A stretch of DNA of 64,000 bases from Winogradskyella sediminis (lineage in GTDB: Bacteria > Bacteroidota > Bacteroidia > Flavobacteriales > Flavobacteriaceae), in the NCBI RefSeq assembly GCF_003387355.1, contig NZ_QUNH01000001.1, forward strand, positions 692,023 through 756,022, read 5' to 3'. How positions within the stretch are numbered: the stretch's first letter is position 1; every line of letters begins with the position of its first letter. The position numbers and the translations under genes were made by a program. Shown here one piece after another: positions 25,177-34,031 of the stretch. Below the pieces are notes generated by a model. The model did no database searches and was not told where the DNA came from. It was given only the letters and a program-made list of their open reading frames with translations.

Positions 25177-25249
25177 GTTATGTAACTAAAGTATTTTTTA
25201 TTCAGTATTTAAGCTATTCAGTATTTAAGCCTGACAATTCTTAATTAAA

Positions 25250-28200
25250 TCAATTCATTATTAATTCACCTATAGATTCAAAAAGTTCCTTAATTATGTG
25301 CTGTTGATGACTTGGTGTAACTTCTTTAAAATAGTTAAGTAAATCTTTACTTGTTGCGTACCTGTTCGTTTTAGTTTTTAGTTTTCCATTTCTAGTATTC
25401 CAATCTCCAAGAAATCTCTTTAACGCTGTATTTATTTTTTCTTCTCCAATGATTTCCTGAAGTTTATACATATTAATGGCACCTTTAGCATAATAAATAT
25501 GGTCTTGATTATCTACTAATGCTAGCGTTGGTTCTGCTCCAGATTCTCTGAGTTTCCCTTCTTCGTATTTCTCTAATTGCAACTCTAAAAATTGCTGAAC
25601 CTTGTCTTTTGGATAGTGCGTTTGTAGAACCATCATGGCAGCATATTGAGAAAGCGTTTCCAAAATAAAGTATTGCCCTTTTACATTTGCGGCTTCTACT
25701 TGCATAGCAAACCATTGATGTGCAATTTCATGTGCAGTTACATAAAATGCCATATCTACATCGGTTTCATCATCAATATCTAAAACAAAACCTATAGACT
25801 CTGAGAATGGAACAGTGCCCGGAAATGATTGTGCAAATTGCGCATAACGTGGAAATTCCATAATACGCAACTGTTCATATTGATACGAACTGAAATTTGT
25901 GCTATAGTAATCTAATGAGGCTTTCATAGCCGTCATCATTCTATCTATGTTGTACTCATGACCTTTATGATAGTAGATTTCCAAATCTACTTGTTTCGAA
26001 ATAGCATCAGATTTTGAAATCCAGCTGTCTTTTTTTATGTCATACCTTGCTGAAACAATTGAGTAAAAATCAATCATTGGAATTTCCATTTTATAATGAA
26101 AATAATTGCGATTATTTTCTGTCCACTCCCTCAACAAATTACCAGGAACTAATGCTGTTTGGTCAATGTCTGTTCCTATAATCATTTCAAAATTAATACC
26201 ATCAGAATCACTACCAGATCTTGCATTAACTAATTCTTTAGGGTCATTTCTATTAGCTCTATTGGTTCTTTCAGGCAAATTATATTCTGAACGTTCATCC
26301 CTATCACTTAGCTCATATTTTCTGTTGTAACCTAATGTTGGAAAGTCTTTATTGTTAAAGAATGTTCCATTTTCAACAATATTAGCATTTGAATTACCTG
26401 CTTCAAATCCATTCGTAGTAAATGATTGCTTAAAGTTCATTTTAATTGAATCTCCAGGATTCAAAGGGCTATGCAACTGATAGATGGTATAATCGTAGCA
26501 AGTGTATGTATTATTTTCTGTTGCACCTCTATCAAAAGTGACAGCATCTAATGTGATATTCTCTTCGATTAGTTTCTGAATATGAATCTCATTAATGGGT
26601 TGCGCGTTGGTGTTTTTTAATATATAATACCCTTCCGCAGTATAATCTCTTGATGAAGGATACAATTCCACTTTTAAATTCACATCTACTATTTTGGGCT
26701 GTGGTATATATTCAAACTGTTTGAGTTCTTTTTCATACGCTACTCTAAATTCGGTAGCTTCAGAATTGCTCCAATATTCATTTAAAATATTCGTATTGTA
26801 AAATATAAACCCTCCAATAATGATAAAAGCAAAAAGAATGATGTCAGTAAATTTTATGAGCGGTTTGCTGAACTTATACTTGGCAATTCTTATTCGTTTT
26901 ATCAAATTTGTTTCATTTCCTCTAACAGAAACTAAAGATCCTATGATTAATAATAGTATTCCGAAGAGAAACCAATATGATTTAATTAACAGATAGGGTT
27001 GTAAAAAATGCCCATAACCATTCATATCAGAATACGTTCCTAAAGCACTTCCTCCGAAAAAATATAAATCGTGATCAAACCCGAATAAACCTAAAGCAAC
27101 ATTGGCTATAAAAAATATAATCACCAACATTATGCCTACAAACTTATGGTTTACCACAGATTGAATAAAAAATGCAATGCATGTATACAGTGCTAAAAAC
27201 GGTAAAATCTCTAAGAAGAATCCATAAAAATAGACTTGGAATTCATATTTGTAATACCCACTTAATGTTTGAAATAGAATTCCTGAACCAATTAAAGCGA
27301 GCATTAATACTACATACACTACGTTTAATCCAATGTATTTACCCATTAGTTTGATAAAACTAGACATTGGTGTTGCGTCATAGATTAAATCTAATTTAGC
27401 ACCTCGCTCTTTCCATACCAATTCACCTGAATAAAACACTAAAATTATTATGAAGAAATAAATAGATGTTTCTTTGAGTTCTTCAACAATAAAATAGGTT
27501 GCTGGATAGCTATCAACACCATATACAGTTCCAAGATTTACGGAATTAATGAGAATAATAATCATCCCACAAATAACAATTCCCCAAAATGATGCTTGCT
27601 TGCAAATACTGATAAAGTAAAACCAAGAAAATTGTTTTAATTGATTCCACTTTGAAAGTAATCCATATTGCTTTCTAGCTTCAAGAATTTCTATATCACT
27701 AACAACACTAGTGCTTTTACTAACTAATTTTTCAACTTGCTTTCTCTTTGATTGCTTTTCTTTAACAACATTAAAATTGAATTTTTTATACCCATAGATT
27801 AGCGCCAGTATTCCTAGAGATATCCAAAATAGTTTGTTATACAGCAATGCTCCAATAAAAGGAAGTTCTTGTGTACTTTTTTCTAAAGCTGACCAAGACT
27901 TTGTCGCAAAAGTGGTTGTTGTTAGCGAAAATGGATCTAGAATGGCTTGCCAAAATTCATTAGTGATAGCTTTGGTTAGCATAAAAATCACAAATAAAAT
28001 AATACCTTGTGTATAGACTACCACCAGGTTTCTGCTTAAAGCACCTGTAACAAAAAATAAGGAAGCTCCAAAAAACAACGTTGGCAGCGTTACCATTAAA
28101 AACGTCTTTATATAAACAATGGCATTAAACCCTAATAGATCTTCTGGATTATGCCATGGCATAAATTCGCTTAGCATCATGCCAAATAAAATACCTGTAA

Positions 28201-28543
28201 ATGCAAATAGCAAAACTGCAAACGATCCTAAAAATCGACCTAGTAAATAATCTTCTTTGTTGATTGGTGCAGAAAATAGCAATGATTCTATATTGTATTC
28301 AAAATCTCTTAGTACGGAAACGCCCATTATCATTGACGCTAAAATCATAAATATACCGGTAATGGCTCCCATAGTTTTTGCAATCACTATGGGTGAGTTT
28401 TTTTTCATAAGACCCATTTCTGAACCTTGAAAAATAAAGTCAACACCAACAATTGAAAATAGAAATAGAAAAAGGAAGAACACATACGTGTCTGGTCGTT
28501 TAATTCGGTATTGTATTTCGAACTTAAAAATAGTATACCACAT
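25250..28543 (-). CDS. ABC exporter permease fused to M1-type metallopeptidase domain
   Basis: The protein has 1097 aa. Residues 1 to about 590 form two sets of ABC-2 type membrane helices. Residues from about 640 form an M1-like domain with HEIAH (His938-His942) and a Glu at 962 in FILETLSQY, a spacing normal for this fused family. The ATPase partner gene begins 2 bp upstream, so the two form one operon. Fused permease-peptidases of this kind are typical of Bacteroidetes. The exported substrate is unknown and could be a peptide. A LytTR operator in the intergenic region suggests control by the divergent LytS/LytTR pair. Confidence 0.9.
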   Translation of the reverse strand: MWYTIFKFEIQYRIKRPDTYVFFLFLFLFSIVGVDFIFQGSEMGLMKKNSPIVIAKTMGAITGIFMILASMIMGVSVLRDFEYNIESLLFSAPINKEDYLLGRFLGSFAVLLFAFTGILFGMMLSEFMPWHNPEDLLGFNAIVYIKTFLMVTLPTLFFGASLFFVTGALSRNLVVVYTQGIILFVIFMLTKAITNEFWQAILDPFSLTTTTFATKSWSALEKSTQELPFIGALLYNKLFWISLGILALIYGYKKFNFNVVKEKQSKRKQVEKLVSKSTSVVSDIEILEARKQYGLLSKWNQLKQFSWFYFISICKQASFWGIVICGMIIILINSVNLGTVYGVDSYPATYFIVEELKETSIYFFIIILVFYSGELVWKERGAKLDLIYDATPMSSFIKLMGKYIGLNVVYVVLMLALIGSGILFQTLSGYYKYEFQVYFYGFFLEILPFLALYTCIAFFIQSVVNHKFVGIMLVIIFFIANVALGLFGFDHDLYFFGGSALGTYSDMNGYGHFLQPYLLIKSYWFLFGILLLIIGSLVSVRGNETNLIKRIRIAKYKFSKPLIKFTDIILFAFIIIGGFIFYNTNILNEYWSNSEATEFRVAYEKELKQFEYIPQPKIVDVNLKVELYPSSRDYTAEGYYILKNTNAQPINEIHIQKLIEENITLDAVTFDRGATENNTYTCYDYTIYQLHSPLNPGDSIKMNFKQSFTTNGFEAGNSNANIVENGTFFNNKDFPTLGYNRKYELSDRDERSEYNLPERTNRANRNDPKELVNARSGSDSDGINFEMIIGTDIDQTALVPGNLLREWTENNRNYFHYKMEIPMIDFYSIVSARYDIKKDSWISKSDAISKQVDLEIYYHKGHEYNIDRMMTAMKASLDYYSTNFSSYQYEQLRIMEFPRYAQFAQSFPGTVPFSESIGFVLDIDDETDVDMAFYVTAHEIAHQWFAMQVEAANVKGQYFILETLSQYAAMMVLQTHYPKDKVQQFLELQLEKYEEGKLRESGAEPTLALVDNQDHIYYAKGAINMYKLQEIIGEEKINTALKRFLGDWNTRNGKLKTKTNRYATSKDLLNYFKEVTPSHQQHIIKELFESIGELIMN

Positions 28544-28545
28544 AA

Positions 28546-29433
28546 CTAATTAGATTTAAGGTTAGTAGTATTGAATATTTCCGAAAAATAGACATCCTCT
28601 AATTCGGCATTAATAAGCGAAAAACCGTCTCCTGGATTTGTATCACTTACGATATGAATGGTTGGTTTTCCAAGAAATAATCGTTCACTGATGACCTGAT
28701 AATTTTCTTTATATAGGTTCAATTCTGATTTTTCGATTGTTTTTTTATAGACTTTGTCTTTTAGACCTTCTAGTATTTGCAACGGCTGCCCTTTTAAGCA
28801 TACTTGCCCTTGATTAATAATGGCCATATTTGTGCAGAGTTCTTTGACATCGTCAACAATGTGTGTGGATAAAATAACCACGGTATGTTCTCCGAGCTCG
28901 CTGAGAACATTGTAAAATCGATTGCGTTCAACAGGATCCAATCCTGCTGTTGGTTCATCTACAATAAGTAACTTCGGATTGTTAAGTAAAGCTTGTGCAA
29001 TGCCAAAACGTTGCTTCATTCCACCAGAAAATCCTTTCAGGTTTTGTTGTCGCACCTCATACAAATTTGTTTTATGTAAAAGCGCTTTCACTAATTCTTT
29101 GCGTTCATTTTTTTGAGTGATGCCTTTAAGGACTGCAAAATGATTGAGTAAAACTTCGGCAGATATTTTTGGATACAGACCAAATTGTTGAGGTAAATAC
29201 CCTAAAACCTGTCGCAATTCATTTTTTTGTTGTAAGACATCGATGTCTCCAAGAACAATGGAACCAGAATCGGCTTCTTGCAGTGTTGCAATAGTTCGCA
29301 TTAACGTAGACTTGCCTGCACCATTTGGACCTAACAAACCAAACATTCCTGTAGGTATTTCTAATGAAATGTTTTGTAAAGCTTTAATTCCGTTTGAATA
29401 CGTCTTTGATAGATTGTCAATTCTAAGTTCCAT
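28546..29433 (-). CDS. ABC transporter ATP-binding protein
   Basis: The protein has 295 aa from Met at 29433 (MELRIDNLSKTYSNG). An upstream start at 29466 would add 11 poorly conserved residues and cover a leader motif shared with other genes. It has Walker A GPNGAGKST, Q-loop LPQQFGLYP, signature KGFSGGMKQR, Walker B LLIVDEPTAGLDP and H-loop STHIVDD. It energises the fused permease-peptidase encoded 2 bp downstream. Confidence 0.95.
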   Translation of the reverse strand: MELRIDNLSKTYSNGIKALQNISLEIPTGMFGLLGPNGAGKSTLMRTIATLQEADSGSIVLGDIDVLQQKNELRQVLGYLPQQFGLYPKISAEVLLNHFAVLKGITQKNERKELVKALLHKTNLYEVRQQNLKGFSGGMKQRFGIAQALLNNPKLLIVDEPTAGLDPVERNRFYNVLSELGEHTVVILSTHIVDDVKELCTNMAIINQGQVCLKGQPLQILEGLKDKVYKKTIEKSELNLYKENYQVISERLFLGKPTIHIVSDTNPGDGFSLINAELEDVYFSEIFNTTNLKSN

Positions 29434-29435
29434 AC

Positions 29436-29453
29436 TGTTCGTTTTTTGATTGA
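29436..29453 (-). promoter_or_regulatory. Shared leader box before the ABC ATPase start
   Basis: On the minus strand the box TCAAAAAACGAACA ends 2 nt before the start codon. The same box precedes three other genes in the window (45882, 53767, 62336). Confidence 0.45.
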
Positions 29454-29496
29454 TTGAGACAAACATATAAGTGTTTTTAGCCTTTAAAAAGTGTTA

Positions 29497-29525
29497 GTGA
29501 CACAAGTACTTGTACTGGTGACAAA
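29497..29525 (-). promoter_or_regulatory. LytTR-type operator facing the ABC operon
   Basis: On the minus strand GTTTGTCAC and TTGTGTCAC are 9-bp direct repeats 21 bp apart start to start, matching the 9-12-9 layout used by LytTR regulators such as AgrA. It lies 64 bp upstream of the ATPase start. Confidence 0.6.
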
Positions 29526-29572
29526 CACATTTTTTTAAGTTATAAAGACTCCTCAAAACACATTTATGTTTG

Positions 29573-29600
29573 TTTGTCACTGAATAGATACTGTTTGTCA
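29573..29600 (+). promoter_or_regulatory. LytTR-type operator facing lytS/lytR
   Basis: On the plus strand GTTTGTCAC and GTTTGTCAA are 21 bp apart. The pair is in inverted orientation to the one at 29497 and lies 41 bp upstream of the kinase start, suggesting autoregulation. Confidence 0.6.
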
Positions 29601-29641
29601 ACTAATTTGTCTGAGGTGTTTTATTTAATTAATATTGATTT

Positions 29642-30436
29642 ATGAAATTGAATTTATCAGACAGAAAAAAGAAAACTATCAAGCGGTTATATAAAATAGC
29701 GCTGGTTATTATAGGCTTAGTCGTCGTCATTTTTAATGACATTTTTGGAAAACTAGAAGGGTTTGTAGAATTTATTGCATTGTACTTTATCCTTGTGTTT
29801 ATTACCATTGTACATTGGCTATTTAAACAAATCAAATCACTTATCCGATTAAAGAACGAAAAGGCAAAAACAGAATTAATGCATTTAAAAAGTCAAATGA
29901 GTCCACATTTCTTTTTTAATATGCTTAATAACCTTTATGGATTAGTGGATAAGGATTCTAAGAAAGCTCAACAGCTCATTCTAAAACTTTCTGATATGAT
30001 GCGTTATAGTATTTATGATGGCGAAAAAGAAACGGTTTTATTGTCTGAAGAAATTATCTATCTCGAGAATTATATCGAACTTCATAAAATGCGTTATCAT
30101 AAAGCGATTGATATACAATTCAACATTGATACAAACGATACTGATTATGAAATACTGCCGCTTCTGTTTATTATTCTTTTAGAAAATGCCTTTAAGCATG
30201 GTGTGGAAAATTTAAGGGAAAATGCGTATGTTCATATCACATTAACAGCGCATAATAATGAAGTGACCTTTGAAATAGAAAATAATTTTGATGAAGCACA
30301 AGATAATCCTGAGACAGGAATTGGATTAAAAAACCTAAAACGAAGATTAGAACTGGTATACCCAAAAAAGCATACCTTAACACTATCTAAAACAGATACC
30401 ATCTATAACGCTACATTGAATATTAAAGGCTTATGA
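29642..30436 (+). CDS. LytS-type sensor histidine kinase
   Basis: The protein has 264 aa. Two N-terminal membrane helices (about 18-32 and 42-62) have almost no loop between them, so it probably senses within the membrane. The His_kinase domain has the phospho-acceptor His89 in SQMSPHFFFNMLNNL and an ATP-binding part with LLENAFKHG and GIGLKNLKRRLE. It overlaps the response-regulator gene by 4 bp. It likely reports on the substrate of the divergent ABC exporter. Confidence 0.92.
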   Translation: MKLNLSDRKKKTIKRLYKIALVIIGLVVVIFNDIFGKLEGFVEFIALYFILVFITIVHWLFKQIKSLIRLKNEKAKTELMHLKSQMSPHFFFNMLNNLYGLVDKDSKKAQQLILKLSDMMRYSIYDGEKETVLLSEEIIYLENYIELHKMRYHKAIDIQFNIDTNDTDYEILPLLFIILLENAFKHGVENLRENAYVHITLTAHNNEVTFEIENNFDEAQDNPETGIGLKNLKRRLELVYPKKHTLTLSKTDTIYNATLNIKGL

Positions 30437-31134
30437 TTACATATATCATTATAGACGACGAACATATTGCACATGATATTATAAAAGGCTATTGTGATAT
30501 GCTACCAAATTTAGAATTCAAAGCAGATTGTTACGATGCTATAGAAGCTATCGACTACATAAGCAAAAATGATATAGATCTTATTTTTTTAGATTTGAAC
30601 ATGCCTAAATTAAAAGGCTTTCAATTTTTAAAAACACTTTCATCACCACCAAAAGTTATTGTAACCACTGCGTATAGTGAATTCGCGATTGAAGGCTATG
30701 AATTAAACGTTGTTGATTACTTGTTAAAACCGTTTAGTTTTGAACGCTTTTTAAGTGCTATTAATAAAGTGAACTCTTCTGATACTACTACAATAAGAAA
30801 AGAAAGTAAAGAGGTTGCAAAGCCTGAAGGAAAACATATTTTTTTAAAACAGAATAATAGTCATATTCAGGTAGATGTAGATGATATTCTATTTATTGAA
30901 GCTTCAGGTAATTATACCAAAGTTGTTACTAATGACAATACCATAAGTATTCGTGAAAAAATATCGGATACCATCCAATTGCTTTCTGATAATGATTTTC
31001 TTCAAGTTCATAAGTCATTTGCCGTTGCAAAAAAGCACATCGATAGGGTAGAAGGTAATAGAATTTATATTGGCTACCATATTGTACCTATTGGTAAGCT
31101 ATATAAAACAAATATTAATCAACTTTTTAAATAA
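30433..31134 (+). CDS. LytTR family response regulator
   Basis: The protein has 233 aa. The receiver domain has phospho-acceptor Asp54 (FLDLNMPKL), acidic DD at 8-9 and Lys in DYLLKPFSF. The C-terminal LytTR DNA-binding domain covers about residues 135-233 (HIQVDVDDILFIEASGNYTKV ... FLQVHKSFAVAKKHI). It is paired with the kinase through a 4-bp overlap and is expected to bind the GTTTGTCAC repeats in the divergent promoter region. Confidence 0.95.
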   Translation: MITYIIIDDEHIAHDIIKGYCDMLPNLEFKADCYDAIEAIDYISKNDIDLIFLDLNMPKLKGFQFLKTLSSPPKVIVTTAYSEFAIEGYELNVVDYLLKPFSFERFLSAINKVNSSDTTTIRKESKEVAKPEGKHIFLKQNNSHIQVDVDDILFIEASGNYTKVVTNDNTISIREKISDTIQLLSDNDFLQVHKSFAVAKKHIDRVEGNRIYIGYHIVPIGKLYKTNINQLFK

Positions 31135-31178
31135 TCTTTAAGATTCATTTAAAAAATTGGTGCTTCAGCAAAACTATT

Positions 31179-31379
31179 TTAATTCGTGAAAAAATCGAAA
31201 ATATTACTCAAAGCACCCGTCTTTGCTTTAAAGAATTCAGTATAAGTATATTTTTTACAGGTCACTGACGTAAATTTTTTATTCTGTACATCAAATATTT
31301 TCGACAACGTACCACCTGTGGCTCTCATTTCTCCAATTTCATAAGTGGTATTATCACACTTCGGACATTTGTATTTCAT
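31179..31379 (-). CDS. Small zinc-ribbon protein with an altered cysteine pair
   Basis: The protein has 66 aa. The N-terminal CPKC knuckle is intact, but the second knuckle reads TCKKYTYTEFF, where relatives have CxxC, so one zinc ligand appears replaced by Tyr. The rest (GEMRATGGTLSKIFDVQNKKF) matches a conserved small Bacteroidetes family of unknown function. Either zinc binding is weakened or the gene is under relaxed selection. Confidence 0.7.
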   Translation of the reverse strand: MKYKCPKCDNTTYEIGEMRATGGTLSKIFDVQNKKFTSVTCKKYTYTEFFKAKTGALSNIFDFFTN

Positions 31380-31444
31380 AGTTTTATATTTTTTGAGTTG
31401 ATACTATATGGCTGTAAAAGATTAACGCTGATATTCATTGCCTT

Positions 31445-32020
31445 TTATTTTAAAAACTTAAATCGAGGTCTATATATCACCTCTTTATCATTGTTTATTC
31501 TCAGTGTATTGATCAATATTAAAATTAAATTGGCGACATACAAAAAGCCAATAACCATAAAAAATGTACTTAACGTTATTTGGTCTGTGAGTCCAATTTT
31601 TGATATGGTGAACAATACTATAGGGATAAAAAATAACAGAATGGTCCACGTGATTTCGAAATTGATTAAATCTTTACCCAGCTTATTACTGTTTTTTATC
31701 TTACCTTTTTTTGATGTCCAAAGTATAAATGGAATTAAAACCCCTAGCAATGGAAAGACCAGAAATAACAGTGCAGAGAGATTGAGATACGTTAAATACT
31801 TTTTATCTTCTTTTACGGACCAATCTATCAACTCATCTGGACTTACATTTAAGGCATTGGCTAATCGCTTCAATGACTCACCTGTGGGGTTTGATTCCCC
31901 TTTTTCAATACGCTGTATTGTTCGTAAACTTAAACCAGATTCTTCGGCTAGAAATTCTTGTGACATCCCTTTCTGATTTCTTAATTCTTTTACTCTTAAA
32001 GCCAAATAGCTATTATCCAT
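31445..32020 (-). CDS. XRE-family HTH protein with membrane tail
   Basis: The protein has 191 aa. Residues 1-60 are a Cro/C1-type helix-turn-helix (ELRNQKGMSQEFLAEESGLSLRTIQRIEKGES). Three hydrophobic segments follow (about 75-97, 112-135 and 145-165), so it is a membrane-tethered regulator. Its start overlaps the stop of the upstream membrane-protein gene by 8 bp. A long antisense frame here is only a shadow. Confidence 0.85.
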   Translation of the reverse strand: MDNSYLALRVKELRNQKGMSQEFLAEESGLSLRTIQRIEKGESNPTGESLKRLANALNVSPDELIDWSVKEDKKYLTYLNLSALLFLVFPLLGVLIPFILWTSKKGKIKNSNKLGKDLINFEITWTILLFFIPIVLFTISKIGLTDQITLSTFFMVIGFLYVANLILILINTLRINNDKEVIYRPRFKFLK

Positions 32021-32483
32021 TTTCTACAGGTTTGTTTTTAGTTAAAGTTTTTCTGTACCTCATTATTGCAATGGTTAATGTTCCTAATAAAAACCCAGGA
32101 ATCAATTGAACTAACGAACCATATATAACATGATTTAATAGCGCTTGTCCAAAATTATCAAAATATAATCCATAATGTGTACCTATTTCCCATTTTGTAT
32201 CTACCCACCAAAGTATCGCAACAGGAATCCTTGAAATAGGCGAGTAAATAAGTAAGCTTAATAAAAGAATCTTGAATGCTTGTTTATGGTTAGCTATTTT
32301 AATACCTAAATATATCGAAAACCCTAAGGTAAGCCAAAGTAGGCCAATAATAAAAATTGCATTTTCAGGCAATCCAAATAATTCTAAACAGTATCTAACA
32401 GGTGTTAGGATTAGTGCAATTATTATGGGTGCTTTAGCATAATATATGGCTTGTTGTAAAGTCGTTTTTTCGTTATTTTTCAT
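32013..32483 (-). CDS. Hypothetical four-helix membrane protein
   Basis: The protein has 156 aa with hydrophobic segments around 15-30, 40-62, 70-90 and 115-145. I recognise no domain. It lies between the class C hydrolase gene (1-bp gap) and the XRE gene (8-bp overlap), so the three genes are an operon. It may be the partner of the membrane-tethered regulator. Confidence 0.65.
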   Translation of the reverse strand: MKNNEKTTLQQAIYYAKAPIIIALILTPVRYCLELFGLPENAIFIIGLLWLTLGFSIYLGIKIANHKQAFKILLLSLLIYSPISRIPVAILWWVDTKWEIGTHYGLYFDNFGQALLNHVIYGSLVQLIPGFLLGTLTIAIMRYRKTLTKNKPVENG

Positions 32484-32484
32484 A

Positions 32485-33870
32485 CTAGTTCTTTTTAGCG
32501 ATAATTTTACGACCAGATTGATTCATTGTTAAGCTAATAACATTATTCGTTTCATTTTTATTAAACGTGATTTCTGCATCTACAATTTTTACAAAAAAAT
32601 GATTTTGAGTTTCAGCAAAAAGTTCAACCTTTTTAGTTTGACCCGGTGCTAATAAATATAATTGATTTGTGTTATCTAAACCGATTGTAAGGTTTACGTT
32701 TGGTTTAACCTCATAAGTACCTGTATAGTTATTCAATATTTCGGCCGAAACAGCAATTGACTTCTTTTCTTGTTCAATGGTTTTAGTGACTGCTGAAACT
32801 TTATTTACGTCAGGGCTAGTAACAAATAATTCCGCAACTTGTTTTGCAACGTTATTTGCATTTTTACAATTGCAGTTGGTTAATACAGTAATATACATGT
32901 TTTCTTGAGGTAAAAACAGAGCAATACTGGTAAAACCCTTCGTACTTCCTGTGTGCGCAACTACAGGAGAATTTCCCAATCTTGAAAACCGAAAGCCATA
33001 ACCGTAAGGTATTTTTTTTCCACTATTTAATAGGGTTGGTGTCATAGCTTGCTTTATACTAGACTCTTTTAAAAGAGTGTTTTGAAGTAATGCGTTTTGC
33101 CATTTTAAAAGATCCTCTGTGGTAGATAATATAGCTCCTGCAGAATATGCTAATGACAAGTTCATATAATCTGATTTTACAAATTCATTTTGTTTAATGA
33201 TATAGCCCGTAGATCGGTTTGGAATAACTTGTTTCATATCTCCACAATATGAAGACGTCATTCCTATTTTATCAAAAATATTTTCTTGAATAAATTGACC
33301 ATAAGATTGCTTAGAAATTGTTTCAATAATTTGTCCCAATAAAATATAACCTGCATTACTGTATTTAAATTTTTCACCAGGCATAAATGCCAATGGTTCA
33401 TCTTTAAAATAGGTGATAAGTTCTTTTGGAGACCTATCCATTCTCGAGGTATAATTCTTTTCACTTAAAGGCGTTTTGTTTTTTATTCCCGAAGTATGAT
33501 TTAATAAATGATGAATGGTAATATCTCTTCCAACCTCAATATATTCGGGAATATATTTTCCAATTTTATCTTCGATATTGAGCTTACCTTGCTCTGCAAG
33601 CATTAAAATTGAAACTGCAGTAAACTGTTTTGTGATTGAACCAATCTGAAATACACTATTAACCTCTATAGGTATATTTAATTCCAAATTTGATTTCCCT
33701 AAGGCTTTTTTATAAATGGCTTTACCGTCTTTAGCTACCAAAATTGTAATACCTGGCTCATTAGCGCTATATTGTAAAGAAACTATAGAGTCAATTTTTG
33801 ATTCATAGCTCTGACTGAAGCTAAAATATGTAATGAAAAGAAAAGTGAGTGTTGTAAAAAAATTATTCAT
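32485..33870 (-). CDS. Class C beta-lactamase-like serine hydrolase
   Basis: The protein has 461 aa. A signal peptide ends near FSFSQ (20). The penicillin-binding motifs are SITK (Ser78, Lys81), YSNAGY (YxN) and HTGSTKGF (HTG in place of KTG). A C-terminal beta domain (about 365-461) follows. HTG-type proteins are usually esterases or peptidases rather than true beta-lactamases. It is the first gene of a three-gene operon. A large hairpin lies directly before its start codon. Confidence 0.9.
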   Translation of the reverse strand: MNNFFTTLTFLFITYFSFSQSYESKIDSIVSLQYSANEPGITILVAKDGKAIYKKALGKSNLELNIPIEVNSVFQIGSITKQFTAVSILMLAEQGKLNIEDKIGKYIPEYIEVGRDITIHHLLNHTSGIKNKTPLSEKNYTSRMDRSPKELITYFKDEPLAFMPGEKFKYSNAGYILLGQIIETISKQSYGQFIQENIFDKIGMTSSYCGDMKQVIPNRSTGYIIKQNEFVKSDYMNLSLAYSAGAILSTTEDLLKWQNALLQNTLLKESSIKQAMTPTLLNSGKKIPYGYGFRFSRLGNSPVVAHTGSTKGFTSIALFLPQENMYITVLTNCNCKNANNVAKQVAELFVTSPDVNKVSAVTKTIEQEKKSIAVSAEILNNYTGTYEVKPNVNLTIGLDNTNQLYLLAPGQTKKVELFAETQNHFFVKIVDAEITFNKNETNNVISLTMNQSGRKIIAKKN

Positions 33871-33875
33871 TGATT

Positions 33876-33909
33876 TGTATTTAATGTTCAGTGAACAAAA
33901 TTAAATACA
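33876..33909 (-). promoter_or_regulatory. 34-bp inverted repeat in the leader of the class C hydrolase
   Basis: The outer arms TGTATTTAAT (33876-33885) and ATTAAATACA (33900-33909) are exact complements. The inside is another palindrome, GTTCAGTGAAC. It starts 5 nt before the start codon, so it is either an RNA hairpin that hides the initiation site or a repressor operator. Confidence 0.55.
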
Positions 33910-33934
33910 TTAGCCATTGACACTTGCGCCAAGC

Positions 33935-33956
33935 TTATGACATCTTTATGACATCT
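33935..33956. repeat. Tandem 11-bp repeat upstream of the class C hydrolase
   Basis: TTATGACATCT occurs twice without a gap. A further TGACA at 33918 is 20 bp from the first copy. This spacing is like the direct-repeat operators of LytTR regulators. Confidence 0.45.
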
Positions 33957-34031
33957 GCGCTTATTCCTTTCAATAAAGGCACATTTAAACTTTATTTTAC
34001 TTAAGAGATGAGATTATAACAGGTATTGAAA

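Noticed and set aside
31398..31976. Plus-strand 192-codon frame
   Set aside because: It is antisense to a well-supported XRE regulator and has no family resemblance.
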